NCBI RefSeq assembly: GCF_003710825.1
Contig: NZ_RHHQ01000002.1
Span: 44,766-108,765, forward strand
DNA length: 64,000 nt
From: Brevibacillus fluminis
Lineage (GTDB): Bacteria > Bacillota > Bacilli > Brevibacillales > Brevibacillaceae
Direction: 5' to 3'
Below are positions 17,258-26,894 of the stretch, piece by piece. Made by a program: the position numbers and the translations under genes. The notes below the pieces were generated by a model. The model saw only the letters and a list, made by a program, of their open reading frames with translations. It had not been told where the DNA came from and did not search any database. Numbering within the stretch: position 1 is the first letter of the stretch; each line of letters starts with the position of its first letter.

Positions 17258-19416
17258 GCCTTGAAATCAAATCCTTTCTGTCCCGTCACGAATCGCGCCA
17301 CATCGGTGCCTGTTTTTTCTGCCGGCTTCTCCTCGACGCTTGGCTTCGCTGACTCCTGGGTCAGCTTGTCAAACTGGACGCTCGTGATGTTATACCCGAT
17401 CTCCTTCAAGCGGTCCCTACACTTGTCTACTAAGGGCTGCATCGTTTCCTTGAAGTTTGGCGCATCATTTCGAATGGAGACAGACAAGTTGCGGCTAACC
17501 GAGGTCAGCATAATGCCGGTCTCACCGAGCTTTTTGGTTTCGAGCAAGAAGTAGCAGCTGCAATTCTCCCAATCGATTTTTTCCCCTTCCTTGCGTCCGT
17601 TGACGAATACTTTTACATCCTCAACCTTGGCTCCGAGCATCACGGGGAGATTAAAGAAAAGGGATTGCATGCTGGATTGGGTATCTGTTTTATTCAAAAT
17701 CTGTTGTCCGGTCAGGTTCATAAACGCTTTATCGATCGGCTGGTCACCGATTCGTTGGGAAGCGAGGTCGCCTTGCTGCTTCATGATTTGCAGCATCGTT
17801 GCTTTTAGATTTTTTTGCAGCTCCTGTGGTTCGACCTGATCTTTATGCAAAACAAGTGCCTGCGCTACCTCGCTCTCATGGTTCAAACCGAGTGAACGCA
17901 TAAATTCAAAGGTCGATCGAGCCGAGGCGTGCTCGGGAGTAAACGCTCGTGTCAGCTGCTCGGCTTGCGCTGACAGCTTCAGCGAATCTGGTGCCCCTTG
18001 AAACATGCTGTCGGCTGTGAGAAAATGCTGGACGCGTGTGATTGTCGGCTTGAAGGTAAGCTTGTCCAGGCTTTGTTTCACTTCATTGACCAATTGAGAC
18101 GCTTGCTCATTGTCTCCTTGTGCCAGCAGCTTCCTTGCCTGACTCAGTTGACCACTGGCGCTCATCAAGGTTTTCTCCATGCTCATATCGGTAAACATCG
18201 TGACATCGCTTTTTAAAATGGTGCGGTCCAGCATGTCGATGGTCGATTCCAACAGTGGCTTTACTTGCGGCAACACATTGATACGACCAGGCGGAATGCT
18301 CTTTTCCAGATTGTCGAGGTTACGGACAATCTCGCGCTTGACGTTTTTGAAAGATTCAGCGGCTTCGCCGAGGCGACGGGTTACTTGTGTAATGAGGATA
18401 TCCTTACTGTTTACCCCAACAGCCTGCATGGCTTCGTTTTGCAGGTAGTTTTGGCTTTGCGAAGCCGCAGTGCTATCTGTGGTGTTATCAGCGTCAGCCT
18501 GTGTTGCAGAATCGGCGAGCAGTTTGTCTCCTACTGTATCTAAGGCTTTTATCAATACGTTGCGTCCAATCTGCGAACGGCCCATCTCTTGGAATTGCTC
18601 CGCCTCTGCAATCGCCTTTTGCAGCGGTTTTTTTATCTCATCGGTCAAACCAGGAGCAGTGGCTACAGTTTTTTTGACGTGCATGAGTGCCTTATGGAAG
18701 TTTGGCTCGCTTGCCACCTGCTGCTTGAGCGTATTAACCTCTGTCAATGTTTGTTGCGTTACCGTTGGAGGTGTGTTGTTGGTTTTCGATGCTGATTGAT
18801 CGAGCGCATCTATAAGGGTGGCTGGTCTAGCTTGGGTCGCCGAATCCCCTCCTGTAGGCAACAATTGTTGGATCATGCTTTTTAAACTGTCTCCGTTCAG
18901 CGCTTCATTCACAGCCTGCAATGTCGTCATAGTGATTGGCGCCTGTTTATTCAGCAATGCCCGGATCGCATCGAGCTTTTGCCCAACCGTTCCCACACCT
19001 TTTTCCATAAATAGCTTTAGCTGCCCCAAAATGGACTTATCGATCGGGAGTCCTTGTCCCAATACAAGTGCTACCGCCATTTTCAGATCATTCGTCGGTG
19101 TCTCGCCCAGTCCTCGTATGACTCTAGCCGCGTCTGACGCTTGCGTCTGGGAACCGGCATTAACGGCAGGGTCGGGAACTACCTTCACGCCAGGTATTTT
19201 CCCGTCTGTATCGGTTACTTGCATCGTTACGTTGTCCCCTTTGGCAACGCTCCCCTCCACCTTGACCTGCATGCTTTTTCCTTTAACCTGAACGATTGCC
19301 TCATTGTTCGGAAGTTTCTCCTTAACTGTGGCCTTAACGATCTCGCCCGTTTGCAAATCGGGTTGCTGATCGTTGCGTTGTACCTGATTCAGATTCGAGG
19401 AATTGTTTACTTTCAT
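17254..19416 (-). CDS. FliK/YlqG-like protein (hook-length control type C-terminus)
   Basis: About 720 aa. N-terminal region is Gln/Asp-rich with a small beta-type segment (GEIVKATVKEKLPNNEAIVQ), a long helical Gln/Ala-rich middle, and a C-terminal globular part with FFNLPVMLGAKVEDVKVFVN, YFLLETKKLGETGIMLT and a helical end, resembling the FliK C-terminal substrate-switch domain. Coupled to the FlhB-like gene, which fits: FliK acts on FlhB. ATG at 19416 follows GGGAGG at 7 nt. Confidence 0.8.
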   Translation of the reverse strand: MKVNNSSNLNQVQRNDQQPDLQTGEIVKATVKEKLPNNEAIVQVKGKSMQVKVEGSVAKGDNVTMQVTDTDGKIPGVKVVPDPAVNAGSQTQASDAARVIRGLGETPTNDLKMAVALVLGQGLPIDKSILGQLKLFMEKGVGTVGQKLDAIRALLNKQAPITMTTLQAVNEALNGDSLKSMIQQLLPTGGDSATQARPATLIDALDQSASKTNNTPPTVTQQTLTEVNTLKQQVASEPNFHKALMHVKKTVATAPGLTDEIKKPLQKAIAEAEQFQEMGRSQIGRNVLIKALDTVGDKLLADSATQADADNTTDSTAASQSQNYLQNEAMQAVGVNSKDILITQVTRRLGEAAESFKNVKREIVRNLDNLEKSIPPGRINVLPQVKPLLESTIDMLDRTILKSDVTMFTDMSMEKTLMSASGQLSQARKLLAQGDNEQASQLVNEVKQSLDKLTFKPTITRVQHFLTADSMFQGAPDSLKLSAQAEQLTRAFTPEHASARSTFEFMRSLGLNHESEVAQALVLHKDQVEPQELQKNLKATMLQIMKQQGDLASQRIGDQPIDKAFMNLTGQQILNKTDTQSSMQSLFFNLPVMLGAKVEDVKVFVNGRKEGEKIDWENCSCYFLLETKKLGETGIMLTSVSRNLSVSIRNDAPNFKETMQPLVDKCRDRLKEIGYNITSVQFDKLTQESAKPSVEEKPAEKTGTDVARFVTGQKGFDFKA

Positions 19417-19494
19417 GTCTTGACCTCCCAAACGATTCAGAGCCGTTCATTCTTTCACTATTTGTTGTATCGGCAAAAAATTAATTTCAGGTAA

Positions 19495-19520
19495 GAAAAA
19501 AGACACCTTCATCAGGTGTC
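19495..19520 (-). terminator. Terminator after the DUF6470 gene
   Basis: GACACCT / AGGTGTC stem with a 5-nt loop and T-run on the minus strand, closing the flgM-to-DUF6470 transcription unit. Confidence 0.85.
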
Positions 19521-19561
19521 GAATCTTGAATAGCTGTATCAGAGGCATATGGCCGATCTTT

Positions 19562-20134
19562 CTACATTCCTTGATCAAATATCCCGCCAACCACATCGAT
19601 GGTCAGGCTATTTTTTTGCCGAACATAGACATCGACCTTGCCTGGTGTATAGTTAATCTCCGGCTTGTGAATCTCCGGATTCATTTTTACGCCATTTACT
19701 TTCCAGTTAATTTCAGGTTCAGCTTTTTGATAGGAAATTTCGATTCCATCTGTAGTCCAATCCGCTTGAATGACATTCGTGTTGTCATAAACCCCGTCGT
19801 TTTGCGCGGCGATCTGAGCAATCTTGTTCCCTTTTTTCTCAATATGACGCATCTGATCGCCTTCTTGGCTTATCTTGGCTATCGCCTGCAGCGCTTTTTG
19901 ACGGCCAAGGGAAGCGTACTCGCGACTCCGCCGCAATATACCCTTCAAGTCAAGTTGTGCCCGCGCCTCACTGGTATCAATTTTAAGCACGCCCAATGGC
20001 TGTTTGATATGGAGTTCAGCCGGCTGCTGCTGCATGTTGAGCTCAGCCCGAGGTTGCCTGATCTCCTGTACGCCACGTTCTGTTTCAAGTCCGATTTGCG
20101 CATAGGTTTGTTCCATACGAAGTTGAGGCAGCAT
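19562..20134 (-). CDS. DUF6470 family protein (YviE-like)
   Basis: 190 aa, matching the YviE/DUF6470 proteins that follow flgL in Bacilli. N-terminal LPQLRMEQTYAQIGLET, then repeats of PRAEL/PAEL type strands, and INWKVNGVKMNPEIHKPEIN near the end. No known biochemical role. The conserved neighbourhood indicates flagellar hook-filament function. Confidence 0.85.
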   Translation of the reverse strand: MLPQLRMEQTYAQIGLETERGVQEIRQPRAELNMQQQPAELHIKQPLGVLKIDTSEARAQLDLKGILRRSREYASLGRQKALQAIAKISQEGDQMRHIEKKGNKIAQIAAQNDGVYDNTNVIQADWTTDGIEISYQKAEPEINWKVNGVKMNPEIHKPEINYTPGKVDVYVRQKNSLTIDVVGGIFDQGM

Positions 20135-20158
20135 GTATGAATTCCTCCCTCAGCGCTT

Positions 20159-21049
20159 CTATCTCAAGAAGTCCATCAAGCTCGGCTGAATAATTCGTGC
20201 TCCTGCTCCCAGTGCGGCACTGTGCACGTTCTCTTGTGTTTTTAGGTTGGTAATGACGCTGGCAATGTCAGCGTCCTCATTGTCAGACATCAGCTTATTC
20301 ACGCTGACTTCCTCATTCTGCAACCGTCCGCTGATCAACTCAATCCGGTTCACCCGCGCACCAAGCGAGGCACGCTGGGCGTTCAGGTTGTCCTCTTGCT
20401 GCTGTATGTCTGTGATGTACCCCGTCACATCCTTGCCCTCTTTTAATTGGGCAGAGATGGTATCAAGCAGCTTGAAGACGTTTTTGTCGTTGGATGGAAA
20501 ATTAAAAAGAGCCTGTCCGCTGACATTGATCGGCAGAAAAACACTTTTATTCATTTCCAAGCGGATTTCCGCATTGTTCGTACTGACAAAGTCGCCTTGC
20601 TCATAGCTGTAAGGCGGATTTTGCGTATCGGTTCCGGCAAAAATATAGCGTCCGCCAACGGTCTGATTGGCGATATTGCCCATCTGCTCTTTGATCTGGT
20701 CAATCTCTTCCGCTATTGCCTTCAAAGAGTCGCTATTCAAAGAAACGTTGCCTGAATAGACAGCGAGTTCATTCACACGTTTCATAATACTCGTTTGCTC
20801 ATCCATCGCCTTGTCAGCTAACTCCATCCAAGAAGTCGCTTCGTTGACATTGCGCTGAAACTGACCATTCTCCACCAGAGAAGACCGGTAAAACATCCCT
20901 CTTGTCGCCACAACCGGGTCGTCAGATGGTCTTGCTATTTTTCGCCCTGAGGAGAGCTGCTCTTGATACTTGTCCATGCTGCCCATCGAGTTGGACAGAT
21001 TGCGCAGCATGTGGCTATTCAGCATATTTTGCGTAACGCGAATTGCCAT
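20159..21049 (-). CDS. flgL: Flagellar hook-associated protein FlgL (HAP3)
   Basis: Junction protein between hook and filament. 296 aa with flagellin-like ends: MAIRVTQNMLNSHMLRNLSN and SSGRKIARPSDDPVVATRGM at the N-terminus, SLGARVNRIE and NEDADIASVITNLKTQENV at the C-terminus. Follows flgK by 41 nt. Confidence 0.97.
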   Translation of the reverse strand: MAIRVTQNMLNSHMLRNLSNSMGSMDKYQEQLSSGRKIARPSDDPVVATRGMFYRSSLVENGQFQRNVNEATSWMELADKAMDEQTSIMKRVNELAVYSGNVSLNSDSLKAIAEEIDQIKEQMGNIANQTVGGRYIFAGTDTQNPPYSYEQGDFVSTNNAEIRLEMNKSVFLPINVSGQALFNFPSNDKNVFKLLDTISAQLKEGKDVTGYITDIQQQEDNLNAQRASLGARVNRIELISGRLQNEEVSVNKLMSDNEDADIASVITNLKTQENVHSAALGAGARIIQPSLMDFLR

Positions 21050-21090
21050 TCGTGCCTACCCCTTTCCGTTCCTATCTCCGTGACTTATGA

Positions 21091-22638
21091 TTAGAGGCCA
21101 ACTCTGCCCATGCCATTGATGACTTTGTCGAGCAATTCGTCCATACTTGTCATCACACGAGCTGCTGCGCTATAAGCGTGCTGGTATTTGATCATGTCGG
21201 ACATCTCTTCATCGAGGGATACTCCTGAAATCGAGGAGCGCTGATTTTCCACTTGCCCAACCAAAATTTCCGAGTTTTTGTCCATCCGCTGCGCTTCCTG
21301 GCTGTCTACACCCAATTTCGCGATGGAGTAACGGTAGTAGTCGTCAAGAGTCGTCGATTCACCCAGACCTTCTGTTGACGAAAACACGTGAAACTTGATC
21401 GAAGCGATGTCGCGCGCATTGCGCCCGTCCCCTTCGAAAGACGTCCCCGCTTCGCTGCCTTCCGACGCTTTTGTCTGTGCTGCCGCAATGGCATTGAGAC
21501 TCGCTATAATCGCCGGGTTCAACGCCATTTTCGAAGCGTCTGTTGGCGGTTTTGTCGGATCCGTGCTGTCCACAAAGAACATTAACCCTTGTAACGGTGC
21601 ATTCGGATTTGTTTTCCGGTTTTCAATGTCAAAAATATTCGCGCCAGTCTGGTGCAGGTTGTTGATTTCCGTCGACATGCTAACGGCCAATTTGTTTAAG
21701 CGGGAAGTCAAATCTGCAATATACCCGGTTTTGGTCACAACCGGCTGACCGTTAACAGTCTGCACGGTTGCCTCACCGCGGACTTTGATATTGCCGCTCA
21801 ATGTACCTTGGCTGGTCGGCTTGAATTCATTTCCACCCAATGTAATATCATTAAACCCAGTAATGGGATTCTTGACCGTCGCCATTTCAACGGAGGCACG
21901 GCCCGTCACCAATTCCTGCCCTTCCATCGTCACGTTGACCATGCCGCTCTCGGCTTCCGTCACCTTGATATCGGCCATTTTTGACAGCTTGTCGAGCAAT
22001 ACATCTCGCTGATCGTATAAGTCATTCGGCTGGTAGCCATGTGGCACAACATCCGCGATCTGTTTGTTCAGGTCCGCCACTTGCTTGGCCATCGAATTGA
22101 TATCCAGCACATTCGTGGCAATCGTATTGTCCAAGTCTGTTTGCAGTTCCGTCATCGAGGTCATGATGCTTGAAAAGGTCTCTGTCAATGCAGTAGCACG
22201 TTGCGACACGACCGCGCGCGCAGAAAGGCTATTCGGTTCTTTCGCTAAATCCTGCCACGATTCCCACAGAGAGTCCATGACGGTTTGCAAACCTGTGTCA
22301 GATGGCTCATTCATGATCGCTTCAAGTTTGCCTAACCCGGATTGTACTGCATCCCAATAACCAAGATGCTTATTTTCGTTGCGTACTTGTGTATCGAGAA
22401 AACTCTCACGAATGCGCTGCAAGTCTGTTACCTGAACACCCGTCCCAATTTGACCAGGTGCCGTGCTATTGTTAATCCCCGGTGCAGGTAGTCCTGGCGT
22501 CGCTTGCATATTCGCACGCTGACGCGTATAGCCTTCCGTATTCGCATTTGCAATATTATGACTCGTCGTATCAAGCGCGGATTGCTGGGCAAACAAACCC
22601 CTTTTGCTTACTTCAATCCCATGAAACGTTGAACGCAT
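21091..22638 (-). CDS. flgK: Flagellar hook-associated protein FlgK (HAP1)
   Basis: Hook-filament junction protein of 515 aa. N-terminal rod/hook signature STFHGIEVSKRGLFAQQSAL and HNIANANTEGYTRQR. C-terminal VSLDEEMSDMIKYQHAYSAA, typical of FlgK. Length is usual. Preceded by flgN, its chaperone. Confidence 0.97.
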   Translation of the reverse strand: MRSTFHGIEVSKRGLFAQQSALDTTSHNIANANTEGYTRQRANMQATPGLPAPGINNSTAPGQIGTGVQVTDLQRIRESFLDTQVRNENKHLGYWDAVQSGLGKLEAIMNEPSDTGLQTVMDSLWESWQDLAKEPNSLSARAVVSQRATALTETFSSIMTSMTELQTDLDNTIATNVLDINSMAKQVADLNKQIADVVPHGYQPNDLYDQRDVLLDKLSKMADIKVTEAESGMVNVTMEGQELVTGRASVEMATVKNPITGFNDITLGGNEFKPTSQGTLSGNIKVRGEATVQTVNGQPVVTKTGYIADLTSRLNKLAVSMSTEINNLHQTGANIFDIENRKTNPNAPLQGLMFFVDSTDPTKPPTDASKMALNPAIIASLNAIAAAQTKASEGSEAGTSFEGDGRNARDIASIKFHVFSSTEGLGESTTLDDYYRYSIAKLGVDSQEAQRMDKNSEILVGQVENQRSSISGVSLDEEMSDMIKYQHAYSAAARVMTSMDELLDKVINGMGRVGL

Positions 22639-22650
22639 CGTAACACCTCT

Positions 22651-23157
22651 CTATGCTTTCTTGTTAAGGTATGACTGGTATTGCGTATATCCGCCGGACA
22701 TTTGTCCATTCGGTTTATGATAGATGTAATCGTCCTCTGGTGGAGCGGTAATGAAATCGAGCGACATCTCCACGAAGGAAAGCGATTGCTCCAATAGCTG
22801 CTGATTCAAGTCGTTTACCGCACGGAGCTCCGATACGATTCGCAGAAGCTCCTCCCGATGTGCGGACAGCTGGGACTTTTCTTCTGCACTTGTGGTCATT
22901 TTGATCAAATCATCCAAGGTTTTGACCGTAATGGGATAACTGCGCTCACTCAGCAACTTTTCGATGCACTGAATGCGCGCAGTCTCCACCGCTTCAATCG
23001 CTTTGACAAGCTTTTGCTCTTTTTGCATGATCCGTACAAGCCCATCCGTATTCCCGACGATGAGCACTTCCTTTTTTTCCACCGCTAGCGTCAACAAGGC
23101 AGCATGCAGGTCGCGCAGGTTACCGAGTAGCTCATACAGCTTGTTCATGAAGTCCAT
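22651..23157 (-). CDS. flgN: FlgN family flagellar chaperone
   Basis: 168-aa helical protein in the FlgN (YvyG) position; FlgN chaperones FlgK and FlgL for export. Heptad-like Leu pattern (LYELLGNLRDLHAALLTLAV, IMQKEQKLVKAIEAVE) and Gln/Leu-rich C-terminal helix. The ORF ends 12 nt before flgK. Confidence 0.88.
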   Translation of the reverse strand: MDFMNKLYELLGNLRDLHAALLTLAVEKKEVLIVGNTDGLVRIMQKEQKLVKAIEAVETARIQCIEKLLSERSYPITVKTLDDLIKMTTSAEEKSQLSAHREELLRIVSELRAVNDLNQQLLEQSLSFVEMSLDFITAPPEDDYIYHKPNGQMSGGYTQYQSYLNKKA

Positions 23158-23177
23158 TTGTCTTTACCCCTTTGCTT

Positions 23178-23459
23178 TTAGGGCTTTTTCCAAAACGAGA
23201 GGAACTTCTCCGCCACTTTGTCGGTCGGCACCTGATAGGTTCCATCCTCGATCGCCTGCTTGATGGACTGGATACGCTGCTTGCGAACTTGCGGCGTTTC
23301 CTCCGTGTCCTCACCCATGCGCAGCATTTCAAGGGCTTCGTCTGAGATTTGTACCTCATCCTTGCCCATCTTATGCTTGCCTTCTTTGGATGCGGCTGTT
23401 TTCGCAGTGTTATTGTACGCATTTATCATTCCAGTGCGATTCGTTTCGTTGATTCGCAT
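23178..23459 (-). CDS. flgM: Anti-sigma-D factor FlgM
   Basis: 93-aa inhibitor of the flagellar sigma factor, exported when the hook is complete. Begins MRINETNRTGMINAYNN; the C-terminal sigma-binding part has VQISDEALEMLRM, QRIQSIKQAIEDGTYQV and VAEKFLSFWK. Its sigma-D-like promoter is embedded in the terminator hairpin of yvyF. Confidence 0.95.
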   Translation of the reverse strand: MRINETNRTGMINAYNNTAKTAASKEGKHKMGKDEVQISDEALEMLRMGEDTEETPQVRKQRIQSIKQAIEDGTYQVPTDKVAEKFLSFWKKP

Positions 23460-23486
23460 ATCTTTTTCATCCCCTTATCTACAAAA

Positions 23487-23535
23487 CAAAATGCCGATGA
23501 CTACCTATTCAGTAGTATCATCGGCATTTTTCATA
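23487..23535 (-). terminator. Terminator of the comF-yvyF unit
   Basis: Long stem AAAATGCCGATGA / TCATCGGCATTTTT closed by a second stem CTAC / GTAG, with T-runs. It lies between yvyF and flgM. Confidence 0.88.
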
Positions 23536-23545
23536 AAAATGATTA
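23518..23545 (-). promoter_or_regulatory. Sigma-D-like promoter of flgM inside a terminator
   Basis: Minus strand TAAT, 16 nt, GCCGATGA. The GCCGAT -10 core is the 5' arm of the terminator stem, so one sequence serves both signals. One -35 and two -10 mismatches to TAAA/GCCGATAT. Confidence 0.55.
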
Positions 23546-23552
23546 GTTTTTC

Positions 23553-23978
23553 CTATTCGTTAATGTGGTCTCTTCGTTTATATCCTTGTGCGTTACGTTC
23601 TTTTTCAAAGTCAGCCAAGCGCTGATCCACATCAAGCTGTTGATTGATCTCCCGTTTCAGATCACGTGCGCAATCGTCGCAAAGCGTGCCTTTTTGAATA
23701 CTTGTGCCGCAATTCTCACAAGGATATCCCAAATTTGGCGTGTTCGCGATGGAAATTCTGCCTTCCCGAATAAACCGCGTGATCTGTTTGGCCGAAACCC
23801 CAGTTGCTTCGCTCACCTGCTGTAGTGTAGACCCGCGATTTTCGCGTTTGCGTAAGAACTGTGTGCACTTTTCATAATCCTTCTCGATGGCTTGATAGCA
23901 CTTAGGGCAAACATCTCGCGTCGATTGGACGAACAACGCATCACAGCTTGTGCAATTAGCCAACTTTCCAAAACTCAT
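23553..23978 (-). CDS. yvyF: YvyF/TIGR03826 flagellar-operon protein
   Basis: 141 aa. N-terminal zinc-ribbon CTSCDALF...DVCPKCY, a helix-turn-helix-like middle (GSTLQQVSEATGVSAKQITR), a second CxxC pair ENCGTSIQKGTLCDDC and a charged tail. Matches the conserved gene between comFC and flgM in Bacilli. Probably a nucleic-acid-binding or regulatory protein; function not established. Confidence 0.9.
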   Translation of the reverse strand: MSFGKLANCTSCDALFVQSTRDVCPKCYQAIEKDYEKCTQFLRKRENRGSTLQQVSEATGVSAKQITRFIREGRISIANTPNLGYPCENCGTSIQKGTLCDDCARDLKREINQQLDVDQRLADFEKERNAQGYKRRDHINE

Positions 23979-24086
23979 GGCAAATCTCTCCCCTTACACC
24001 GACTATCCCATCGGGAAAATCCTTAATTTTACTATAACGTATTTCGACAAAAACAACTATGACCGTTTTATGTACGTTTTCTTTCT

Positions 24087-24869
24087 TTATCGGCATAATG
24101 TGAGGCTGCAAACATCGATTTTGCTCGTAGCATTCGGTAAAGCGGCAGAATGGATCGCCGCGGCACAGGAACGCAGCGTAGAGCCGGTCGTATAAATATC
24201 GTCGACAATCAATAGCTTTTTGACTCTAGTAAGCGGTATAGGTAGCATCGCGAATGCGTCATGCATGCTTTCCTGGCGAGCCAGGCGCCCGATCTGCTTG
24301 CTCTGCTTATCTGTTTCTTTAGTCCGCAGCAAAAGTGGCTTTACAGGCAAACGCAAGATACGCCCGAGTTGAATGGCAAGTAGCTCAGCTTGATTAAAGC
24401 CACGCTCCCATTGCCGCTTTTCATGAAGGGGGACGTAGCTGATCAGCGAAATGCCAGCCTCCCGGTAATAACGGACGTATCCGATCGCCATCAGCACAGC
24501 AAAGCAATGCGCCCAACGTTCGTCGCCCCTGTATTTGAAGGTGCCGATCCGTTCCTTGATCCAGCCGTCATAGCGAAGCAGGCTCCGGTTGCAGCAAAGC
24601 GGATCATGTTCGATATATGCGCAATCGCCACACAGCTCGCCTTGTCCCACCCAGTTTTGTAGACTTCGGCCGCAACGTATGCAATGAACGCCCTGCAAGA
24701 TGATAAGCTCACTGAGACAGCCTGCGCATAATGGCAGTATGCCGAATAACCGGTATATCCGCGGATAAACGTTGCTGGGGACAAGGCTCTGGGCCAGCAC
24801 TGTCCAGGTTTCCTCCAGCCGCTTCTGTACAAGGCTCCGATTGCAAGCCAAACACATCTTGTCACCCAT
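24087..24869 (-). CDS. comFC: ComF family protein (ComFC)
   Basis: 260 aa with an N-terminal zinc-binding part (CLACNRSL, CAGCLSEL, CIRCGRSL, CGDC) and a C-terminal phosphoribosyltransferase fold whose PRPP-type loop reads KLLIVDDIYTTGSTLRSC. Needed in DNA uptake during transformation, probably cytoplasmic at the inner membrane face. Its ATG overlaps the comFA stop by 8 nt. No comFB gene lies between the two, unlike B. subtilis. Confidence 0.94.
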   Translation of the reverse strand: MGDKMCLACNRSLVQKRLEETWTVLAQSLVPSNVYPRIYRLFGILPLCAGCLSELIILQGVHCIRCGRSLQNWVGQGELCGDCAYIEHDPLCCNRSLLRYDGWIKERIGTFKYRGDERWAHCFAVLMAIGYVRYYREAGISLISYVPLHEKRQWERGFNQAELLAIQLGRILRLPVKPLLLRTKETDKQSKQIGRLARQESMHDAFAMLPIPLTRVKKLLIVDDIYTTGSTLRSCAAAIHSAALPNATSKIDVCSLTLCR

Positions 24870-26814
24870 GGTGCACCTGCTCCTTTCGCACGCTCAACCC
24901 CAATCGATTCATTCGCTTGATCTGCTTTACCGCTGCATGAGGCACCCGTGAGCTGCCTGCCGTAATGAAGCGAACCATCCCATCCGGAGCATCTGCGGAC
25001 CGCCCTACCCTCCCTGCGATTTGCACCAATGACGCTTCATCAAAAACACCGTCATCGGCCCCTAATACGATGACATCCGACCTCGGAATCGTGACGCCCC
25101 GCTCCAATATGGTCGTGGTTACAATAAGCCGCAAACGCTTTTCCCGAAACAGCATAACCTTCTTCTCGCGATCGGGGTCAGCTGCATACACGCCCGCCAC
25201 AATTCCATCCGTAGCAGGCAAAAAACGAACCATATAATCCACCACATGTTCGATCCATTCGATCCGGGGCACGAAAAGAAAAAGCTGTCGATCTGCGTCG
25301 AGTGTGTCGGCGGCCGCCCCCAGCAAGCTCTCCATCCGCACCCCTGTGCGCATCTTCCGTTCAAGCTGTCGCTCCTGCACCACTTGAGGAACCGGCAGCA
25401 AATGGCCGTGATAGCGCAGCGGCAGCATGACATGCGTTGCGGAAGACGGGGCAATCTGAAAAAACTTCTTCCTCACCAGCTTGCGGGTCAACTCACGAGG
25501 TGGCGTAGCGCTTAGGAACAAACACTTCCCCTCATCCGCAGCCGCTCGCTCTACCGCGCGATACAGCATCTCATCCCCCCGAAACGGAAAGGCATCAACC
25601 TCGTCGACGACGACCAGATCGAACCGTCGGTAATATCGCATCACCTGATGTGTGGTCGAAATGACCAGCTGTGCATCCTTCCATTTTTCCAGGCTGGAGC
25701 CGTGGACGGCAATGACCTTTGTAGTCGGAAAAACACGGGCCAGCCTCGGTACCAGCTCCAGTACGACATCCTTGCGCGGGGTGGCCACCAGCACCTGTCC
25801 TCCTTTTGCCAATGTTTCATTGATGGCAGGAAAGATCAGCTCCGTCTTGCCCGCGCCGCAGACGGCCCAGATCAAAAACCGCCCTGATTGGTTGCCCGAA
25901 GCCACAAAGCGTCTCGCATGTTCTGCCGCGAATGATTGAGCGGGCGAAAATTGACCTGACCATTGCAGAGGACTGGCGCCTGATTCAATTACAGCCCGAT
26001 TATCATGCTTTGGCATGGCTGTACATACATAAGGCGTGCAGCATTTGCTCCGCCCCATGTCCAGACAGGCGGTGCAATAGGCGCACCCTTGGCCGCATGT
26101 ATGGCAGGTGCACAAAAGAATATGACGCTCGCTGCCGCAACGTTGGCAGCGGAAGGTGAGCGTATGACGCACGATTCCTTTACGCAGCTCCAAGCGGATT
26201 CCTGGATATATCTCTGTCTTTTCTTGCAGAACAAGCCACTGCAACGCCTCTTGCATAAAGCTGACCGGCTGACCTTGTTTTTCGGATAATCGTTCTATTT
26301 CATCGAGGAATAAGGCTCGCCCCGAAATTTGACCATATAATTGTGCTGCTTCTTTTATGAGTTGTTTGTGTGTCATGGTGAGTGTATTTGATAGGTGGGA
26401 TGGGTACGCACTTGCCTCAGAAGATTCGTATTGGGGTTGGTTCCAGGGTGACACAGAAAAATACGCCTCAGCCGCAGACGGGCTTGATGCTTCGACGGCC
26501 ACACGCTGCCCGTATAACCGATTAGTCTCGTTGACCAGCCCTGAGACCATGCCGCGCAACTCGTCTACCACCGCTTCGGTGAATGCGCCGCCGCTTTTGC
26601 TCACCTGGCGATTGATTTGCTCGCGGATGGCAAAAGCTAAAGCCAAGGAGGTGCTGCTCCCGATCACAAACAGCCTCCTCGACTCCTGCTCCTCCCAAAA
26701 CAACTTGTCCACCGAAAAGCACGGTGTCACATACGCTTGCGGAGATTGCATCCGTGCTCTTGCAGGCATGCGCCCGCTCACTTCCACTTTGATGTAGACG
26801 AGATAATTCCGCAT
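24862..26814 (-). CDS. comFA: DNA uptake helicase ComFA
   Basis: DEAD-box ATPase thought to pull single-stranded DNA through ComEC. About 650 aa: N-terminal extension, a four-cysteine zinc finger region (CQRCG, CTCHTCG, CAYCTAC), Walker A WAVCGAGKTE, Walker B VVVDEVDAFP, motif III FLSATPP, and the C-terminal helicase lobe with TTTILERGVTIPRSDVIVLG and QIAGRVGRS. ATG at 26814 (MRNYLVYIKVEV) follows GGGAGGGAGGG and is preferred over a reading from 26868. Confidence 0.95.
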   Translation of the reverse strand: MRNYLVYIKVEVSGRMPARARMQSPQAYVTPCFSVDKLFWEEQESRRLFVIGSSTSLALAFAIREQINRQVSKSGGAFTEAVVDELRGMVSGLVNETNRLYGQRVAVEASSPSAAEAYFSVSPWNQPQYESSEASAYPSHLSNTLTMTHKQLIKEAAQLYGQISGRALFLDEIERLSEKQGQPVSFMQEALQWLVLQEKTEIYPGIRLELRKGIVRHTLTFRCQRCGSERHILLCTCHTCGQGCAYCTACLDMGRSKCCTPYVCTAMPKHDNRAVIESGASPLQWSGQFSPAQSFAAEHARRFVASGNQSGRFLIWAVCGAGKTELIFPAINETLAKGGQVLVATPRKDVVLELVPRLARVFPTTKVIAVHGSSLEKWKDAQLVISTTHQVMRYYRRFDLVVVDEVDAFPFRGDEMLYRAVERAAADEGKCLFLSATPPRELTRKLVRKKFFQIAPSSATHVMLPLRYHGHLLPVPQVVQERQLERKMRTGVRMESLLGAAADTLDADRQLFLFVPRIEWIEHVVDYMVRFLPATDGIVAGVYAADPDREKKVMLFREKRLRLIVTTTILERGVTIPRSDVIVLGADDGVFDEASLVQIAGRVGRSADAPDGMVRFITAGSSRVPHAAVKQIKRMNRLGLSVRKEQVHHG

Positions 26815-26870
26815 GTGTGCCCTCCCTCCCTTTGCTTCATTGTGGAAAAAGACAGAGGGGGTGCGCAAAT

Positions 26871-26894
26871 AAAAAAGAGAGCTGATCAGCTCTC
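26871..26894 (-). terminator. Perfect palindromic terminator overlapping a stop codon
   Basis: GAGAGCTGATCAGCTCTC is an exact 18-nt palindrome followed by TTTTTTATTT on the minus strand. The TGA stop of the 122-aa gene lies inside it. Confidence 0.85.
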
